Source: Erythrobacter oryzae
GTDB lineage: Bacteria > Pseudomonadota > Alphaproteobacteria > Sphingomonadales > Sphingomonadaceae
Length of the DNA stretch: 64,000 bases
Assembly (NCBI RefSeq): GCF_030271515.1
Contig: NZ_JASCXI010000005.1
Span: forward strand, 186,001 to 250,000
Direction of reading: 5' to 3'
Shown piece after piece: positions 9,559-18,506 of this stretch (position 1 is its first letter; every line of letters begins with the position of its first letter). Both the position numbers and the translations under genes were made by a program. The notes under the pieces were generated by a model, which searched no databases, was not told where the DNA came from, and was given only the letters and a program-made list of their open reading frames with translations.

Positions 9559-11178
9559 TTATTCAACCTCCAGTATCTCGTCATCGGCCTTGGTGCGGGC
9601 CGGTCGCTGCCGCCGTAGCTGGCCGATAAGGTCCTTGTCGAGCGCGCCGACCGCGAAGGCCGCGCCGAAGAACACCGCGCCGCCCGCTGCGACCAGCGCG
9701 GTGAGCGACCACAGCTTCTCGAACAGGTTGCCCGCATAGCGCTCGGTCATCAGCGGCATCAGGAACCACAGCACGCCGGTCATCGCGCCCGTCGCGATCA
9801 GCTGGCGCGCGATGCGGCTCACCAGCTTGGGCGTGAAGTGGAACCAGCCGCGCCGGTGCAGGATCGCGTAGAGCAGCAGGCAGTTGAGGCTCGCCGAGGC
9901 CGCGGTCGCGCCCGCGAGGCCGACGATGCCGTAGCGCTCGACCACGTAGAGGTTCACCGCGATGTTGAAGATCAGCGAGGCGAGCGCGGTCCAGACCGGC
10001 GTGCGGGTGTCCTCGCGCGCGAAGAAGCCGGGGTTCAGCACCTTGACGATCACATAGGCGGGAAGGCCTGCGACCAGCGCGACGACGATGTTCGCCATCA
10101 GCGCGCCGTCTTCCATGGTGAACTTGCCGCCCACGAAGAACGCCGTGCAGAAGGCGGGCGCGCACACTGCCAGGGCGGCGGCGGCGGGGAGGGTGAGCAG
10201 GGTCGCGATCTCGAAGGCGTTGCCTTGCAACCGCTGCGCCTCGGCATTGTCGCCGGTGTGGATGTGGCGGCTCAGCATCGGCAGGATCGCGGTGCCGAGC
10301 GCAATCCCGACGATCCCGAGCGGCATCTGGTTCAGCCGGTCGGCGAGCTTCAGCAGCGTCAGCGATCCCTGCGGCAGCGAGGTGGCAAAGAAGGTGTCGA
10401 CCAGCTGGCTGATCTGGTAGATCCCCGCCCCGAAGGTCGCGGGCAAGATGAGCAGGCCGAGCTTCTTCACCTCCGGTGTGAAGCGCGGCATCTGCACCTT
10501 CAGGCGCACGCCCGCGCGGCGGGTCTCCCACGCGAGGTAGACCAGCTGCGCCAGCCCCGACAGCGAGACGGCGGCGGCGAGGATCTGCACCACCACCACA
10601 TCATCGCCGCTGTCTCCGCGCAAGCGATCGCCGAGCAGAATGCCCGAAATCAGGAAGATGTTGAGCAGCACCGGCGCCGCCGCGCCGGGGCCGAAGCGCG
10701 AGCGCGCGTTGAGCAGGCCCGAGAGCATGGCGACAAGGCTGATGAAGAACAGGTAGGGGAAGGTCACCCGGCTGAGCAGCACCGAAAGCTCGAACTTGCC
10801 CGGCACCGCGGCATATTCGCGCGCCAGCAGCCACACGAGCCCCGGCATGACAATCATGCACACGCCGCTGAAGGCGAGCAGCACCCACATGAACACGCTC
10901 AGCACATCGTCGGCAAAGCGGGTCGCCGCCTCCTCGCTCCCCGGCTCGCCGTCGCGCCCGTGGAGCGCGCGGCTGTAAAGCGGCACGAAGGCGACGCTGA
11001 AGGCGCCCTCGGCAAACAGGCGGCGGAAGGTGTTGGGCAGGGTGAAGGCGAGCTGGAAGGCATCCGCCGCCAGCCCTGCGCCCAAGACGCGGGCGAGCAG
11101 GATGTCGCGGGCAAAGCCGAACACCCGGCTCACCGCCGTCAGCCCGCCGATCGTGCCGACGTTTCTGATAAGACTCAT
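9559..11178 (-). CDS. murJ: Lipid II flippase MurJ (MviN)
   Basis: Polytopic inner-membrane protein (539 residues, about 14 hydrophobic segments) that moves lipid-linked peptidoglycan precursor to the periplasmic face. The N-terminus [29 protein letters not shown] is the family signature, followed by [23 protein letters not shown], which includes conserved charged residues of the central cavity. A further typical segment is [15 protein letters not shown]. It is followed directly by trpS, and the secB gene lies just upstream in the same orientation, about 45 bases away. Confidence 0.96.
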   Translation of the reverse strand: MSLIRNVGTIGGLTAVSRVFGFARDILLARVLGAGLAADAFQLAFTLPNTFRRLFAEGAFSVAFVPLYSRALHGRDGEPGSEEAATRFADDVLSVFMWVLLAFSGVCMIVMPGLVWLLAREYAAVPGKFELSVLLSRVTFPYLFFISLVAMLSGLLNARSRFGPGAAAPVLLNIFLISGILLGDRLRGDSGDDVVVVQILAAAVSLSGLAQLVYLAWETRRAGVRLKVQMPRFTPEVKKLGLLILPATFGAGIYQISQLVDTFFATSLPQGSLTLLKLADRLNQMPLGIVGIALGTAILPMLSRHIHTGDNAEAQRLQGNAFEIATLLTLPAAAALAVCAPAFCTAFFVGGKFTMEDGALMANIVVALVAGLPAYVIVKVLNPGFFAREDTRTPVWTALASLIFNIAVNLYVVERYGIVGLAGATAASASLNCLLLYAILHRRGWFHFTPKLVSRIARQLIATGAMTGVLWFLMPLMTERYAGNLFEKLWSLTALVAAGGAVFFGAAFAVGALDKDLIGQLRRQRPARTKADDEILEVE

Positions 11179-11223
11179 GGCCTGATCAGGCTCATCGCGC
11201 CAGCCCCCTGCCGGGCGCTATGC

Positions 11224-11760
11224 TCACGCGTTGCCGGTAACGGGCGCGATCGGATCGCCGCCCGCGGCTTCCTCGGCACGGCGCGCGGCGAGCTGCTGGG
11301 CGTAGATCCCGCCGAAATCGACCGGATCGACCATCAGCGGCGGGAAGCCCGCATCGCGCACGGCATCGGCAACGACGCGGCGGGCGAAGGGGAACAGCAG
11401 GCGCGGCGCTTCGGCATAGAGGAAGGCGTGGCCCTGCTCCTCGGGCACATTGCGCATGCCGACGAGGCCGCAATAGGCGAGGTCGACGATATACATCGTG
11501 CCGCGCTGCGAGGCGGCGGTGAGCGTCAGCTTGAGCGTCACCTCGTGCACATCGGGGCTGATCTTTTCGGCGCCGATGTTGAACTGCACGTCGATCTGCG
11601 GCGGCTCGGGCCATTGAAAGACGTCGGGCGCGGCCGGGTTCTCGACCGAGAGGTCCTTCACGTACTGGGTGATGATCCCGACGGCAGGGCTGGTGTCTTC
11701 GCCGTTCGGCTGCGGCCCGGTGTTGTCGAGGTTGGTGAGGACGCCTTCTTCTTCGGCCAT
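11224..11760 (-). CDS. secB: Protein-export chaperone SecB
   Basis: Cytoplasmic tetrameric chaperone that keeps precursor proteins unfolded and delivers them to SecA. At 178 residues it is slightly longer than the E. coli protein because of N- and C-terminal extensions. Typical family segments are ITQYVKDLSVENPAAP, VQFNIGAEKI, VHEVTLKLTLTA, YCGLVGMRNVPEE, LLFPFARRVVADAVRDAGFPPL and DPVDFGGIYAQQL. The divergent neighbour is a Tim44-like gene, an arrangement I know from sphingomonads and other alphaproteobacteria. The 5' flank down to the divergent gene is about 250 bases and should hold both promoters. Confidence 0.95.
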   Translation of the reverse strand: MAEEEGVLTNLDNTGPQPNGEDTSPAVGIITQYVKDLSVENPAAPDVFQWPEPPQIDVQFNIGAEKISPDVHEVTLKLTLTAASQRGTMYIVDLAYCGLVGMRNVPEEQGHAFLYAEAPRLLFPFARRVVADAVRDAGFPPLMVDPVDFGGIYAQQLAARRAEEAAGGDPIAPVTGNA

Positions 11761-12013
11761 GGTCTTGCCAGTCTTTCAAAATGAGTAATCGGTGATGCGC
11801 CCGCTGCACGAAAACCGCGCGCTGGCCGCCTGCGGGCGCGCCTAGCAGGGGCGCGGGGTCGCCGCAACTGCGCGCCGTGCCGATTTCATTTGCCCCGCAC
11901 CGCAACCTATCGGGCGTTGGCGAATTGTAATGACTCCCTATTTAAGGCAGGGTGTTGTTTCTCAAAATGGCGCGGCGGTTCCTCCCACCCGCGCCAGATG
12001 CGACGATCGGATT

Positions 12014-12670
12014 GTGCCAGTGCTCGAAATCGTTCTCCTTGCCATGGTGGCCGCGTTTCTCGGCCTGCGCCTCTATTCGGTGCTCGGCCGGCGCGCCGAG
12101 CAGGAAGAGGAGCCGGTGCCGCAGCGTTTCGAGGCGGACGAGCCGCCCGCGGTTCGCCCGGCCGCGATGCCCGCCCCCGTGCAGCCCCCGCGCGCGGCCG
12201 AGCTCGAAGGCGTGATGCCCGCGGTCGAGCGGGCGCTGCGCGAAATCGCCGCAGCCGACAGCAAGTTCAACCTCGCGCAGTTCCTCGACGGCGCGCGCGG
12301 TGCCTACCGCATGATCCTCGAAGCCTTCTGGAAGGGCGACCGCGAGACCCTGCGCGAGCTGTGCGACGATGATGTCTATGCCGGTTTCGTCGCCGCTATC
12401 GACGCGCGCGAGGCGGCGGGCGAGACGATGGACAACAAGCTGATCCGGATCGAGGAAGTGCGGATCCACTCGGCCTCGCTCGACGGCAAGACCGCGCGCA
12501 TCGCGCTGCTGTTCGTCGCCGACATCGCCGCGGTCACGCGCGACAAAGACGGCACCGTGATCGCCGGCTCGCTCGACGATGCGATCGAGAGCCGCGATGT
12601 CTGGACCTTCTCGCGCAATGTCACCGCGCGCGATCCCAACTGGCTGCTCGACGAGACCGACGAAGGTTAA
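12014..12670 (+). CDS. Tim44-like domain membrane-anchored protein
   Basis: Inner-membrane-anchored protein with a Tim44-like domain; a role near protein export or envelope assembly is plausible but unproven. The N-terminus has one transmembrane helix (VLEIVLLAMVAAFLGLRLYSVLG), then a charged and proline-rich linker. The Tim44-like domain runs from about residue 90 (FNLAQFLDGARGAYRMILEAFWKGDRETLREL) to the end (VWTFSRNVTARDPNWLL). I choose GTG 12014 because it places the helix at the very N-terminus, as in the family; an in-frame ATG at 11930 would add an implausible leader. It is divergent from secB and followed by mltA. Confidence 0.82.
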   Translation: MPVLEIVLLAMVAAFLGLRLYSVLGRRAEQEEEPVPQRFEADEPPAVRPAAMPAPVQPPRAAELEGVMPAVERALREIAAADSKFNLAQFLDGARGAYRMILEAFWKGDRETLRELCDDDVYAGFVAAIDAREAAGETMDNKLIRIEEVRIHSASLDGKTARIALLFVADIAAVTRDKDGTVIAGSLDDAIESRDVWTFSRNVTARDPNWLLDETDEG

Positions 12671-12725
12671 CTTCGGGGGTTGAACTCCGGGGCTTTCGCC
12701 CCTCCCGCCGACAAGGAGCTGATCC

Positions 12726-13904
12726 ATGCGCGCGCTGCTTGCTCTGGCCTTGCTGCTGGCGCTGGCGGCCTGCGGGCGGGTGGTGCCCCAGCCGGCGACG
12801 AGCACCCCCGTCGCGGCGACCGCGGCCAATGCGGTGATGGCGGGCGTGGCGCTCGGGCCGTCGCTCGCCGGGCTGAACCTCGCCGATGCCGACGCGCGCG
12901 GGGCGCTGGCGAGCTTCATCGAGAGCTGCCCCAAACTGCTCGCGCGCGAAGATGCGAGCGGGCTGACCCGCCGCGAGGACTGGCAGGGGCCGTGTGATCG
13001 CGCCCGCTCGGCTTCGCCTTCGCGGGCCCGCGCCTTCTTCGCCGAGAATTTCACCCCCGTGCAGGTGGGCGACGGCAAGGCCTTTGCGACCGGCTACTTT
13101 GAGCCCGAAATCGCCGGCAGCCGCACCCGGCGCCCCGGATACGAGGTGCCGGTCTATGCCATGCCCGCCGATCTGGTGCGCGGCTGGCCCGATGACGTGA
13201 AGCCTTCCGAGCGCACCGGCCGCCCGCCGCTCGGGCGCTATGACGTGCAGGGCCGCTTCGTGCGCTATTACGAGCGGGCGGAGATCGAGGACGGGGCGCT
13301 GGCGGGCAGGGTGCCGGTGATCGCCTGGGCCGCCGATCCGGTCGAGTTCTTCTTTCTCCAGATCCAGGGCTCGGGGCGGTTGCTGACGCCGGAGGGCGAG
13401 GTGATCCGCATCGGCTATGCCGGGCAGAACGGGCGCGAATATGTCGGCATCGGCTCCCTGATGCGCGAGCGCGGCCTCTTGGGGAGCGGGCCGGGGCAGT
13501 ATTCGGGTTCGATGCAGGGCATCATGGCCTATATCCGCGAGAACCCGGCAGAAGGCCGCGCGCTGATGCGCGAGAACAAGAGCTGGGTGTTCTTCACCGA
13601 ATTGAAGGGCGACGGGCCGCTGGGCGCCTTGGGCGTGCCGGTGCGGCGCGAGAATTCCGTGGCGGCCGACCCCGCCTTCGTGCCGCTGGGCGCGCCGGTA
13701 TGGCTCGATCTCGACCGGCGCGAGGCTTCGGGCATGTGGATCGCGCAGGACACCGGCGGGGCGATCAAGGGCGCGAACCGTTTCGACACCTTCTGGGGTG
13801 CGGGCGCGGATGCGCGGGTAATCGCGGGCGGCATGAGCGGGCGCGGGCGCGCTTTCGTGCTGCTCCCCAAGGAGGCCGCCGCACGGCTCGCCAAGCAGCG
13901 ATGA
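12726..13904 (+). CDS. mltA: Membrane-bound lytic murein transglycosylase A
   Basis: Outer-membrane lipoprotein that cleaves the MurNAc-GlcNAc bond of peptidoglycan, forming 1,6-anhydro ends. It has a lipoprotein signal (LALLLALAACG, lipobox LAAC), an MltA domain with GYFEPEIAGSR and IQGSGRLLTPEG, and the C-terminal 3D domain whose catalytic Asp sits in IAQDTGGAIKGANRFD near residue 345. At 392 residues the length is normal. AAGGAG upstream of ATG 12726 supports the start. Its stop overlaps the smr start (ATGA). Confidence 0.95.
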   Translation: MRALLALALLLALAACGRVVPQPATSTPVAATAANAVMAGVALGPSLAGLNLADADARGALASFIESCPKLLAREDASGLTRREDWQGPCDRARSASPSRARAFFAENFTPVQVGDGKAFATGYFEPEIAGSRTRRPGYEVPVYAMPADLVRGWPDDVKPSERTGRPPLGRYDVQGRFVRYYERAEIEDGALAGRVPVIAWAADPVEFFFLQIQGSGRLLTPEGEVIRIGYAGQNGREYVGIGSLMRERGLLGSGPGQYSGSMQGIMAYIRENPAEGRALMRENKSWVFFTELKGDGPLGALGVPVRRENSVAADPAFVPLGAPVWLDLDRREASGMWIAQDTGGAIKGANRFDTFWGAGADARVIAGGMSGRGRAFVLLPKEAAARLAKQR

Positions 13905-14494
13905 GAACGCCGCGGGGGCTTTCGGTCGGCGAGCAGGCAGCCTGGGCGCATCTGGCGGCAAGCGTGAAGCCACTGCCGGGGAAGAAGCGTCCCAGTCCTC
14001 CCCGTTCAGGGGAGGGGGACCAGCCGAAGGCTGGTGGAGGGGTGAGCAAGGCCGCACCGGCTCCGCCGGGCAAGTTCGTCAAACCGGCCAAGGTCGCCCC
14101 CAAGCCCGTGACCAAACCGCGCGTGCCGGCCACCACCGCACCTCCGCCCGATCCCGGCCTCGATTCGCACTGGGATCGCCGCGTGAAGGGCGGGCGGCTG
14201 GAGCCCGACCTGACGCTCGACCTCCACGGACACACGCTCGACACCGCCTATGAGCGGATCATGACCGCGCTCGATCAGGCGCGTGCGATGCAGGCGCGGG
14301 TGGTGCTGGTGGTGGCGGGGCGCGAGCGTCCGGTCGACCCAGCCGACCGCATGGCGAAGCGCGGAGCGATCCGCGCCAAACTGCTCGACTGGCTCGCCGC
14401 GAGCCGCCACGCCGATGCGATAACCGCGGTGCGCCGCGCGCATATCCGCCACGGCGGAGAGGGCGCGCTCTACCTGATCCTCAAGCGCCGCTGA
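13901..14494 (+). CDS. Smr-domain protein
   Basis: Small MutS-related domain protein; Smr domains are DNA- or RNA-nicking modules. The C-terminal half (about residues 95-197) contains LDLHGHTLDTAYERI (the DLHG motif) and the second hallmark HGGEGALYLILKRR (the HGxG loop). The N-terminal half is a basic, proline-rich tail that includes a segment encoded by a palindromic DNA repeat (13997-14035). The start at 13901 overlaps the mltA stop by ATGA. It converges with the FAD monooxygenase gene, overlapping it by 14 bases. Confidence 0.9.
   Translation: MRTPRGLSVGEQAAWAHLAASVKPLPGKKRPSPPRSGEGDQPKAGGGVSKAAPAPPGKFVKPAKVAPKPVTKPRVPATTAPPPDPGLDSHWDRRVKGGRLEPDLTLDLHGHTLDTAYERIMTALDQARAMQARVVLVVAGRERPVDPADRMAKRGAIRAKLLDWLAASRHADAITAVRRAHIRHGGEGALYLILKRR
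13997..14035. repeat. Double-hairpin palindromic element inside smr
   Basis: Two consecutive perfect inverted repeats: CCTCCCC-gttca-GGGGAGG (13997-14015) and ACCAGCC-gaa-GGCTGGT (14019-14035). This arrangement resembles the REP-type extragenic repeats I know from alphaproteobacterial genomes, but here it is in frame within the smr coding sequence, encoding roughly SPPRSGEGDQPKAGGG. I did not find a second copy in this window. Confidence 0.65.
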
Positions 14495-15929
14495 GCCGCG
14501 CAGCCCAAGCCTTCTCGAGCGCGGCGGCGGTCCCCGTGCCGAAGACGTAGCGGTCGGGGCGGACCAGCACCGCCTCGGCCCCGTGGGCTGCGAGCCACCG
14601 GGCGATGTCCGCGCCGAAGGGGCCGAGCCGCGCGGTGGCGGTGTCGCGCCGGTCGATCAGCCAGAAGCCCTCGCCCAGCGCATCGTCCAGCCGCTCGCCA
14701 GCGGTGCCGGTGAACTGCGGAAAGTAGCTCCCCGCACCTGGCGTTCCGGCGAGAATCGCGCCCGCGCTCAGCGGCGGATAGGCTGGCGGGCCATCGGGCA
14801 GCTTGCCCAGCGCCTTGGCGAGCCCGAGCTTCGCATCGCGCATCCACGCGCCCCGCCGGCTGGTGGTGCACACCATGCGCCCCATCATGATCGCCATGTC
14901 GATCGTGGCGCGCAGGTTGGGTGCGCGTTCGGGCTGGTAGGTATCGAGCAGCGTGTCGTCTGCCTCGCCCTTCGTCACCGCCGCGAGCTTCCATGCGAGG
15001 TTCGCCGCGTCGCGCAGCCCCGAACACATGCCCTGCCCTGCGAAGGGCGGAGTCTGGTGCGCGGCGTCTCCGGCAAGGAGAACCCGCCCCTGTCGCCAGT
15101 TTTGGGCAATCCGGGCGCGAAAAGTGTAGACGGCGGTGCGCTCGATCCGCACCGCGCCCGCGACGTTCCACGGGGCGAGCAGGCGCTCGACATTGGCGGG
15201 GGCGCTGACCTGTTCGGGGGTCTCGCCGGGGAGAATCATGAACTCCCAGCGGTGGCGGCCTTCGCCCATCAAGACGCAGGTGGTGGGGCGGGCGGGGTCG
15301 CAGATCTGCAGGTTGGCCGTGGGGAGCCGCGCGGGGTCATCGACCAACACGTCGACCACCAGCCATGGCTCTTCGAAGCCCAAGTCCTCGAAGGTGATTC
15401 CGCAGGCCTTCCTGACCGGACTGCGCGCGCCGTCGGCACCGACGAGGTAGCGGGCGCGGAGCGTGCGCTCGCCTTGCGGCGTCGCGAAGGTAGCGGTGAC
15501 GCCTGCGGCATCCTCGGCGAAGGAGTGCATCTCCCACCCGCTGCGCAAGGCATCGGGCGCGCGACCGGCGAGCGCGGCGCGCAAGGCCGCCTCGACCGAG
15601 GGCTGGTGGATCATGTTGGCGACCGGCCAACCGCCCGGGCCGATCCCGGCCGCGCCGCTGAACGCCATCAGCACCTTGCCGCGCGCGTTGCGGAACTCGT
15701 AGGCATCGGCGCTCCGGCTGGTCGCCATCACCGCCTCGGCCGCGCCTGCCTCCTGCAGGATGCGCATGCCTTCGTGGTCGATATGGGCGGCGCGGGGGAG
15801 GGGGAAGATGTCCGCCTCCTTCTCGGCGACGATCACGCCGACCCCGTGCCGCGCGAGCAGGCTGGCGAGCGTCACCCCTGTCGGCCCGCCGCCGACGATC
15901 AGCACGTCGCAGTCGAAGCCCCCCGACAT
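14481..15929 (-). CDS. FAD-dependent aromatic-ring monooxygenase (MhpA/PheA-TfdB type)
   Basis: Class A flavoprotein hydroxylase, predicted to hydroxylate an aromatic substrate using NAD(P)H and oxygen. The 482-residue protein has the FAD-binding GxGxxG as VLIVGGGPTGVTLASL at residues 9-24, the DG motif YLVGADGARSPVRKA, and the GD motif RVLLAGDAAHQTPPFAGQG followed by SGLRDAANLAWKL, which is typical of 3-(3-hydroxyphenyl)propionate hydroxylase-like enzymes. It is the last gene of a three-gene operon with an extradiol dioxygenase and an FAH-family hydrolase. The combination suggests a short hydroxylation and meta-cleavage route for a substituted aromatic. The substrate cannot be read from the sequence. 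Confidence 0.88.
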   Translation of the reverse strand: MSGGFDCDVLIVGGGPTGVTLASLLARHGVGVIVAEKEADIFPLPRAAHIDHEGMRILQEAGAAEAVMATSRSADAYEFRNARGKVLMAFSGAAGIGPGGWPVANMIHQPSVEAALRAALAGRAPDALRSGWEMHSFAEDAAGVTATFATPQGERTLRARYLVGADGARSPVRKACGITFEDLGFEEPWLVVDVLVDDPARLPTANLQICDPARPTTCVLMGEGRHRWEFMILPGETPEQVSAPANVERLLAPWNVAGAVRIERTAVYTFRARIAQNWRQGRVLLAGDAAHQTPPFAGQGMCSGLRDAANLAWKLAAVTKGEADDTLLDTYQPERAPNLRATIDMAIMMGRMVCTTSRRGAWMRDAKLGLAKALGKLPDGPPAYPPLSAGAILAGTPGAGSYFPQFTGTAGERLDDALGEGFWLIDRRDTATARLGPFGADIARWLAAHGAEAVLVRPDRYVFGTGTAAALEKAWAARLSGA

Positions 15930-15935
15930 GGTGGG

Positions 15936-16775
15936 TCAGCCCTCGGCGACCATCGTGCCTTCGATATGGCCGATGCGATCGATTTCGGTCCGCACCACGT
16001 CGCCCGCTTTCAGGAATTGCCGCGGGTCCATCGCCGCGCCGATTCCGCCTGGGGTGCCGGTGAAGAGACAGTCGCCCGGCTCCAGCGTCATGCCGACCGA
16101 GAGGTGCTCGACTTGCTGCCACACATTGTAGACGAGGTGCTGCGTGTTCGAGTTCTGCCGCTCCTCGCCGTTGACGTAGCAGCGGATGCCAAGGGTGTGG
16201 GGATCGCCGATCTCGTCGGCGGTGACGATCCACGGGCCCATCGGGGCGTGGGTGTCGAAGCTCTTGCCCAAGGCCCATTGCGGCACGGCATGCTGCCACA
16301 TGCGCTCGGTGACGTCGTTGCCGACGGTGTAGCCGAAGATCGCCGCGGGCGCGTCGGCGGCGGCGATGTGCTTGCCGCCTGCGCCGATAACCGCGACCAG
16401 CTCGGCCTCGTAGTCGGGCGTCATCGTGCCGCGCGCGATGAGGATGGGGTCGAAGGGGGCGTTCACGGAGGTCTGCGCCTTGGTGAACCACACTTGCCGC
16501 TCGGGCGTGCCGAGGCCGCTTTCAGCGATGTGGTCGGCATAGTTGAGGCCGATCGCAAAAATCTTGCCGGGGCGCGGGACGGGGGCTTCCAGCTTGACCT
16601 CGGCGAGCGGGATGCTTTCGCCCGTCGCGGCCTTGGCTTCGAGGCCGGGCTTCAAGGCCTCCCAGTCGCGGATCAGGTCGATCATCGTGCCGGGGACGCC
16701 GATCTCGACCACTTTATCGCCGACGACGATCCCGGTGCGGGTCTTGCCGGCGTGGGTGAAGGTGCAGAGTTTCAT
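15936..16775 (-). CDS. Fumarylacetoacetate hydrolase (FAH) family protein
   Basis: Metal-dependent C-C bond hydrolase, hydratase or isomerase of the FAH superfamily, likely acting on the ring-cleavage product of the neighbouring dioxygenase. The 279-residue protein opens MKLCTFTHAGKTRTGIVVGD and has the family core IFAIGLNYADHIAESG, the metal-binding acidic cluster PDYEAELVAVIG, GYTVGNDVTERMWQ, KSFDTHAPMGPWIV and the C-terminal FTGTPGGIGA. The start at ATG 16775 gives the canonical N-terminus. It lies 6 bases from the monooxygenase and 4 bases from the dioxygenase, so the three form one operon. Confidence 0.9.
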   Translation of the reverse strand: MKLCTFTHAGKTRTGIVVGDKVVEIGVPGTMIDLIRDWEALKPGLEAKAATGESIPLAEVKLEAPVPRPGKIFAIGLNYADHIAESGLGTPERQVWFTKAQTSVNAPFDPILIARGTMTPDYEAELVAVIGAGGKHIAAADAPAAIFGYTVGNDVTERMWQHAVPQWALGKSFDTHAPMGPWIVTADEIGDPHTLGIRCYVNGEERQNSNTQHLVYNVWQQVEHLSVGMTLEPGDCLFTGTPGGIGAAMDPRQFLKAGDVVRTEIDRIGHIEGTMVAEG

Positions 16776-16779
16776 GGGG

Positions 16780-17790
16780 TCAGGCTTCCTTGGGCGAGCG
16801 GGAGAACAGGCGCTTGATGCGCAGTTGGAGCGCGGTGATCCAGGCGACGAGGCCGGGGGGCGGGGCAAGCTTCCCCGCGAACATCGGGTGCGGGGCGCCC
16901 CACTGGACGGCGAGCAGCGCCTGCATGGTCTGCTTGGCGGGCGGATCGGCGGCGGTGAACAGGTCGCCGTCGGTCCAGTGCTCGAGCTCGTTGCCGAAGG
17001 GGTCCTTCCAGTAGTCGAAGATCTGGCTGCCCATGATGTGACGGCCGACGCCCCATGCCGCCTGCCGCTCGCGGGCCTTGAGCCACTCGTGGCCGCACAT
17101 CAGGTCATCGAGGCTCTCGACCTCGAAGGCGGCGTGGAGCAGGCCGAGCGGGCCGGGCAGCTGGGCGAGGAAGATCGTGTGGTGATCGGCGGGGAGGTCC
17201 CCCCGGTCGCAACGCATGAAGGCGCCGAGCGGGACATCGGGTGCGGCCTCGATCTCGTCCGAGGTGAGGAAGCCGAAGCGCTCCTTCCACCAGCGTTCGG
17301 AGGCGCGGAAGTCGCTGACCTTGAGCACCGCATGGCCAATGCGGCGCACGTGCGCCGGGGCGGGTTCTAGGCGTATCGTGGCGCGCTGGCGCGGCTTGTC
17401 GGCGGCGGAGTTGAACCGCGGCGCGGCGCAGGGGACGGGCGCCTCGCAGTGCTGGCCCGCGACCACTTCGACAAGGTAGCCGTCGGGATCGGTGAGACGC
17501 ACCACCATGCCCCCTCCGGGCTCGTTCAGGGGCTCGACCGTCACGCCCTCATGCGCAGCGAGGGTTTCGAGGTCGGCGATGCTCGCAGCCCTGAGCCCGA
17601 CCGCGAGAAACCGCGCCTCGCCCGGCTCGGTCACGTGCACGAAGGGCCGCCCGTCGCTGCCCTTGCCGTAGAGCCGGCCCGCGTCCTCGAAGCATACGAG
17701 GCCGAAGTCCTCGAGGAACCCGCGCATTACGGACAGATCGGGACACGCGAAGCGCACATGGGCGATGTCTTCTATCCGTATGACCGCCAT
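16780..17790 (-). CDS. Extradiol (catechol 2,3-type) ring-cleavage dioxygenase, VOC family
   Basis: Type I extradiol dioxygenase predicted to open a catecholic ring next to the hydroxyls. The 336-residue protein has two VOC modules. The N-terminal module (residues 1-115) is non-metal-binding; the C-terminal module carries a 2-His-1-carboxylate iron site, His 153 (RRIGHAVLKV), His 219 (GLLHAAFEV) and Glu 270 (GNELEHWTDGD). A conserved second-shell His lies in GRHIMGSQ. It is the promoter-proximal gene of the operon, starting 22 bases from a palindromic operator and divergent from a TetR regulator. Confidence 0.88.
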   Translation of the reverse strand: MAVIRIEDIAHVRFACPDLSVMRGFLEDFGLVCFEDAGRLYGKGSDGRPFVHVTEPGEARFLAVGLRAASIADLETLAAHEGVTVEPLNEPGGGMVVRLTDPDGYLVEVVAGQHCEAPVPCAAPRFNSAADKPRQRATIRLEPAPAHVRRIGHAVLKVSDFRASERWWKERFGFLTSDEIEAAPDVPLGAFMRCDRGDLPADHHTIFLAQLPGPLGLLHAAFEVESLDDLMCGHEWLKARERQAAWGVGRHIMGSQIFDYWKDPFGNELEHWTDGDLFTAADPPAKQTMQALLAVQWGAPHPMFAGKLAPPPGLVAWITALQLRIKRLFSRSPKEA

Positions 17791-17812
17791 GACCCCTCCC
17801 CGAGTCGATTTC

Positions 17813-17853
17813 TGACTATTTGGTCAATTAACTTGAACCTGACCAGATAGTCA
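17813..17853. promoter_or_regulatory. Paired TetR-type operators in the divergent promoter
   Basis: Two 14-base elements, TGACTATTTGGTCA (17813-17826) and TGACCAGATAGTCA (17840-17853). Each has outer TGAC and GTCA or AGTCA half-sites, and the second is the reverse complement of the first at 13 of 14 positions. They are 27 bases apart centre to centre and sit in the 77 bases between the dioxygenase operon and the tetR gene, the expected place for autoregulating repressor sites. Confidence 0.75.
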
Positions 17854-17867
17854 AGTATGGAGCGCCC

Positions 17868-18506
17868 ATGGCCACCCAAGCCCTCTCCCCCCGTATCCGG
17901 CGCACCCGCGCCGCGCTGATCGCCGCGGGGCTCGATCTGCTCGCCGCGCGCCCGATCGATGCCATCGCGATCGACGAGGTCGTTGCCGCAGCCGGCGTCG
18001 CCAAGGGAAGCTTCTTCAACCACTTCGCCGACAAGCACGCCTTCGCCGCGGCGGTCGCGGCCGAGGTGCGCGCCGAGGTAGAGGCGGAGGTCACCAAGGC
18101 CAATTCCGGGCGCAGCGATGCGGTCGCGCGGATCGCGGGCGGCATGGCGGTCGCCGCCGGCTATGCTCTGCGCCAGCCGCGCCGCGCGCGCGTGCTGCTG
18201 CGCGACCAGAGCGTGGCCGCCGCCGCCGACCACCCGCTCAACCGGGGCTTACGCGCCGATATCGACGCCGCCCGCGCCGCGGGGCACCTGCGTGCCGAAG
18301 CCGCGACAAGCGGCGTCGCCTACTGGCTCGGCCTGTGTCAGGTGGTGATGATCCTGCTTGCCGAGAGCCGTCCCGCACCCGCCGAGGCACAGGCGCGGCT
18401 CGGCGAGATGCTGGCGATGGGCCTCGCCGGCCTCGGCGTCCCCGAAGCCCACGCCGCCGCAGCGATCGGCGAGGTGCTGGACGGCAGCCTCAGTCGCGGC
18501 ACTTGA
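17868..18506 (+). CDS. TetR/AcrR-family transcriptional regulator
   Basis: DNA-binding repressor of 212 residues. The N-terminal helix-turn-helix is in IDAIAIDEVVAAAGVAKGSF followed by FNHFADKHAF (residues 28-60), the canonical TetR pattern. The all-helical ligand-binding domain follows, rich in Ala and Arg. It is divergent from the aromatic ring-cleavage operon with two palindromic operator-like sites in the gap, so it most likely represses that operon and itself until an aromatic compound or intermediate binds. Its 3' end overlaps the next, convergent gene by 17 bases. Confidence 0.9.
   Translation: MATQALSPRIRRTRAALIAAGLDLLAARPIDAIAIDEVVAAAGVAKGSFFNHFADKHAFAAAVAAEVRAEVEAEVTKANSGRSDAVARIAGGMAVAAGYALRQPRRARVLLRDQSVAAAADHPLNRGLRADIDAARAAGHLRAEAATSGVAYWLGLCQVVMILLAESRPAPAEAQARLGEMLAMGLAGLGVPEAHAAAAIGEVLDGSLSRGT

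Noticed and set aside
9838..11784. 648-residue plus-strand open frame opposite murJ and secB
   Set aside because: Shadow frame; murJ and secB are certain on the minus strand.
14583..16817. 744-residue plus-strand open frame opposite the aromatic operon
   Set aside because: Its residues are Arg/Gly/His/Ala-rich with no domain, and both minus-strand genes beneath have clear family motifs.
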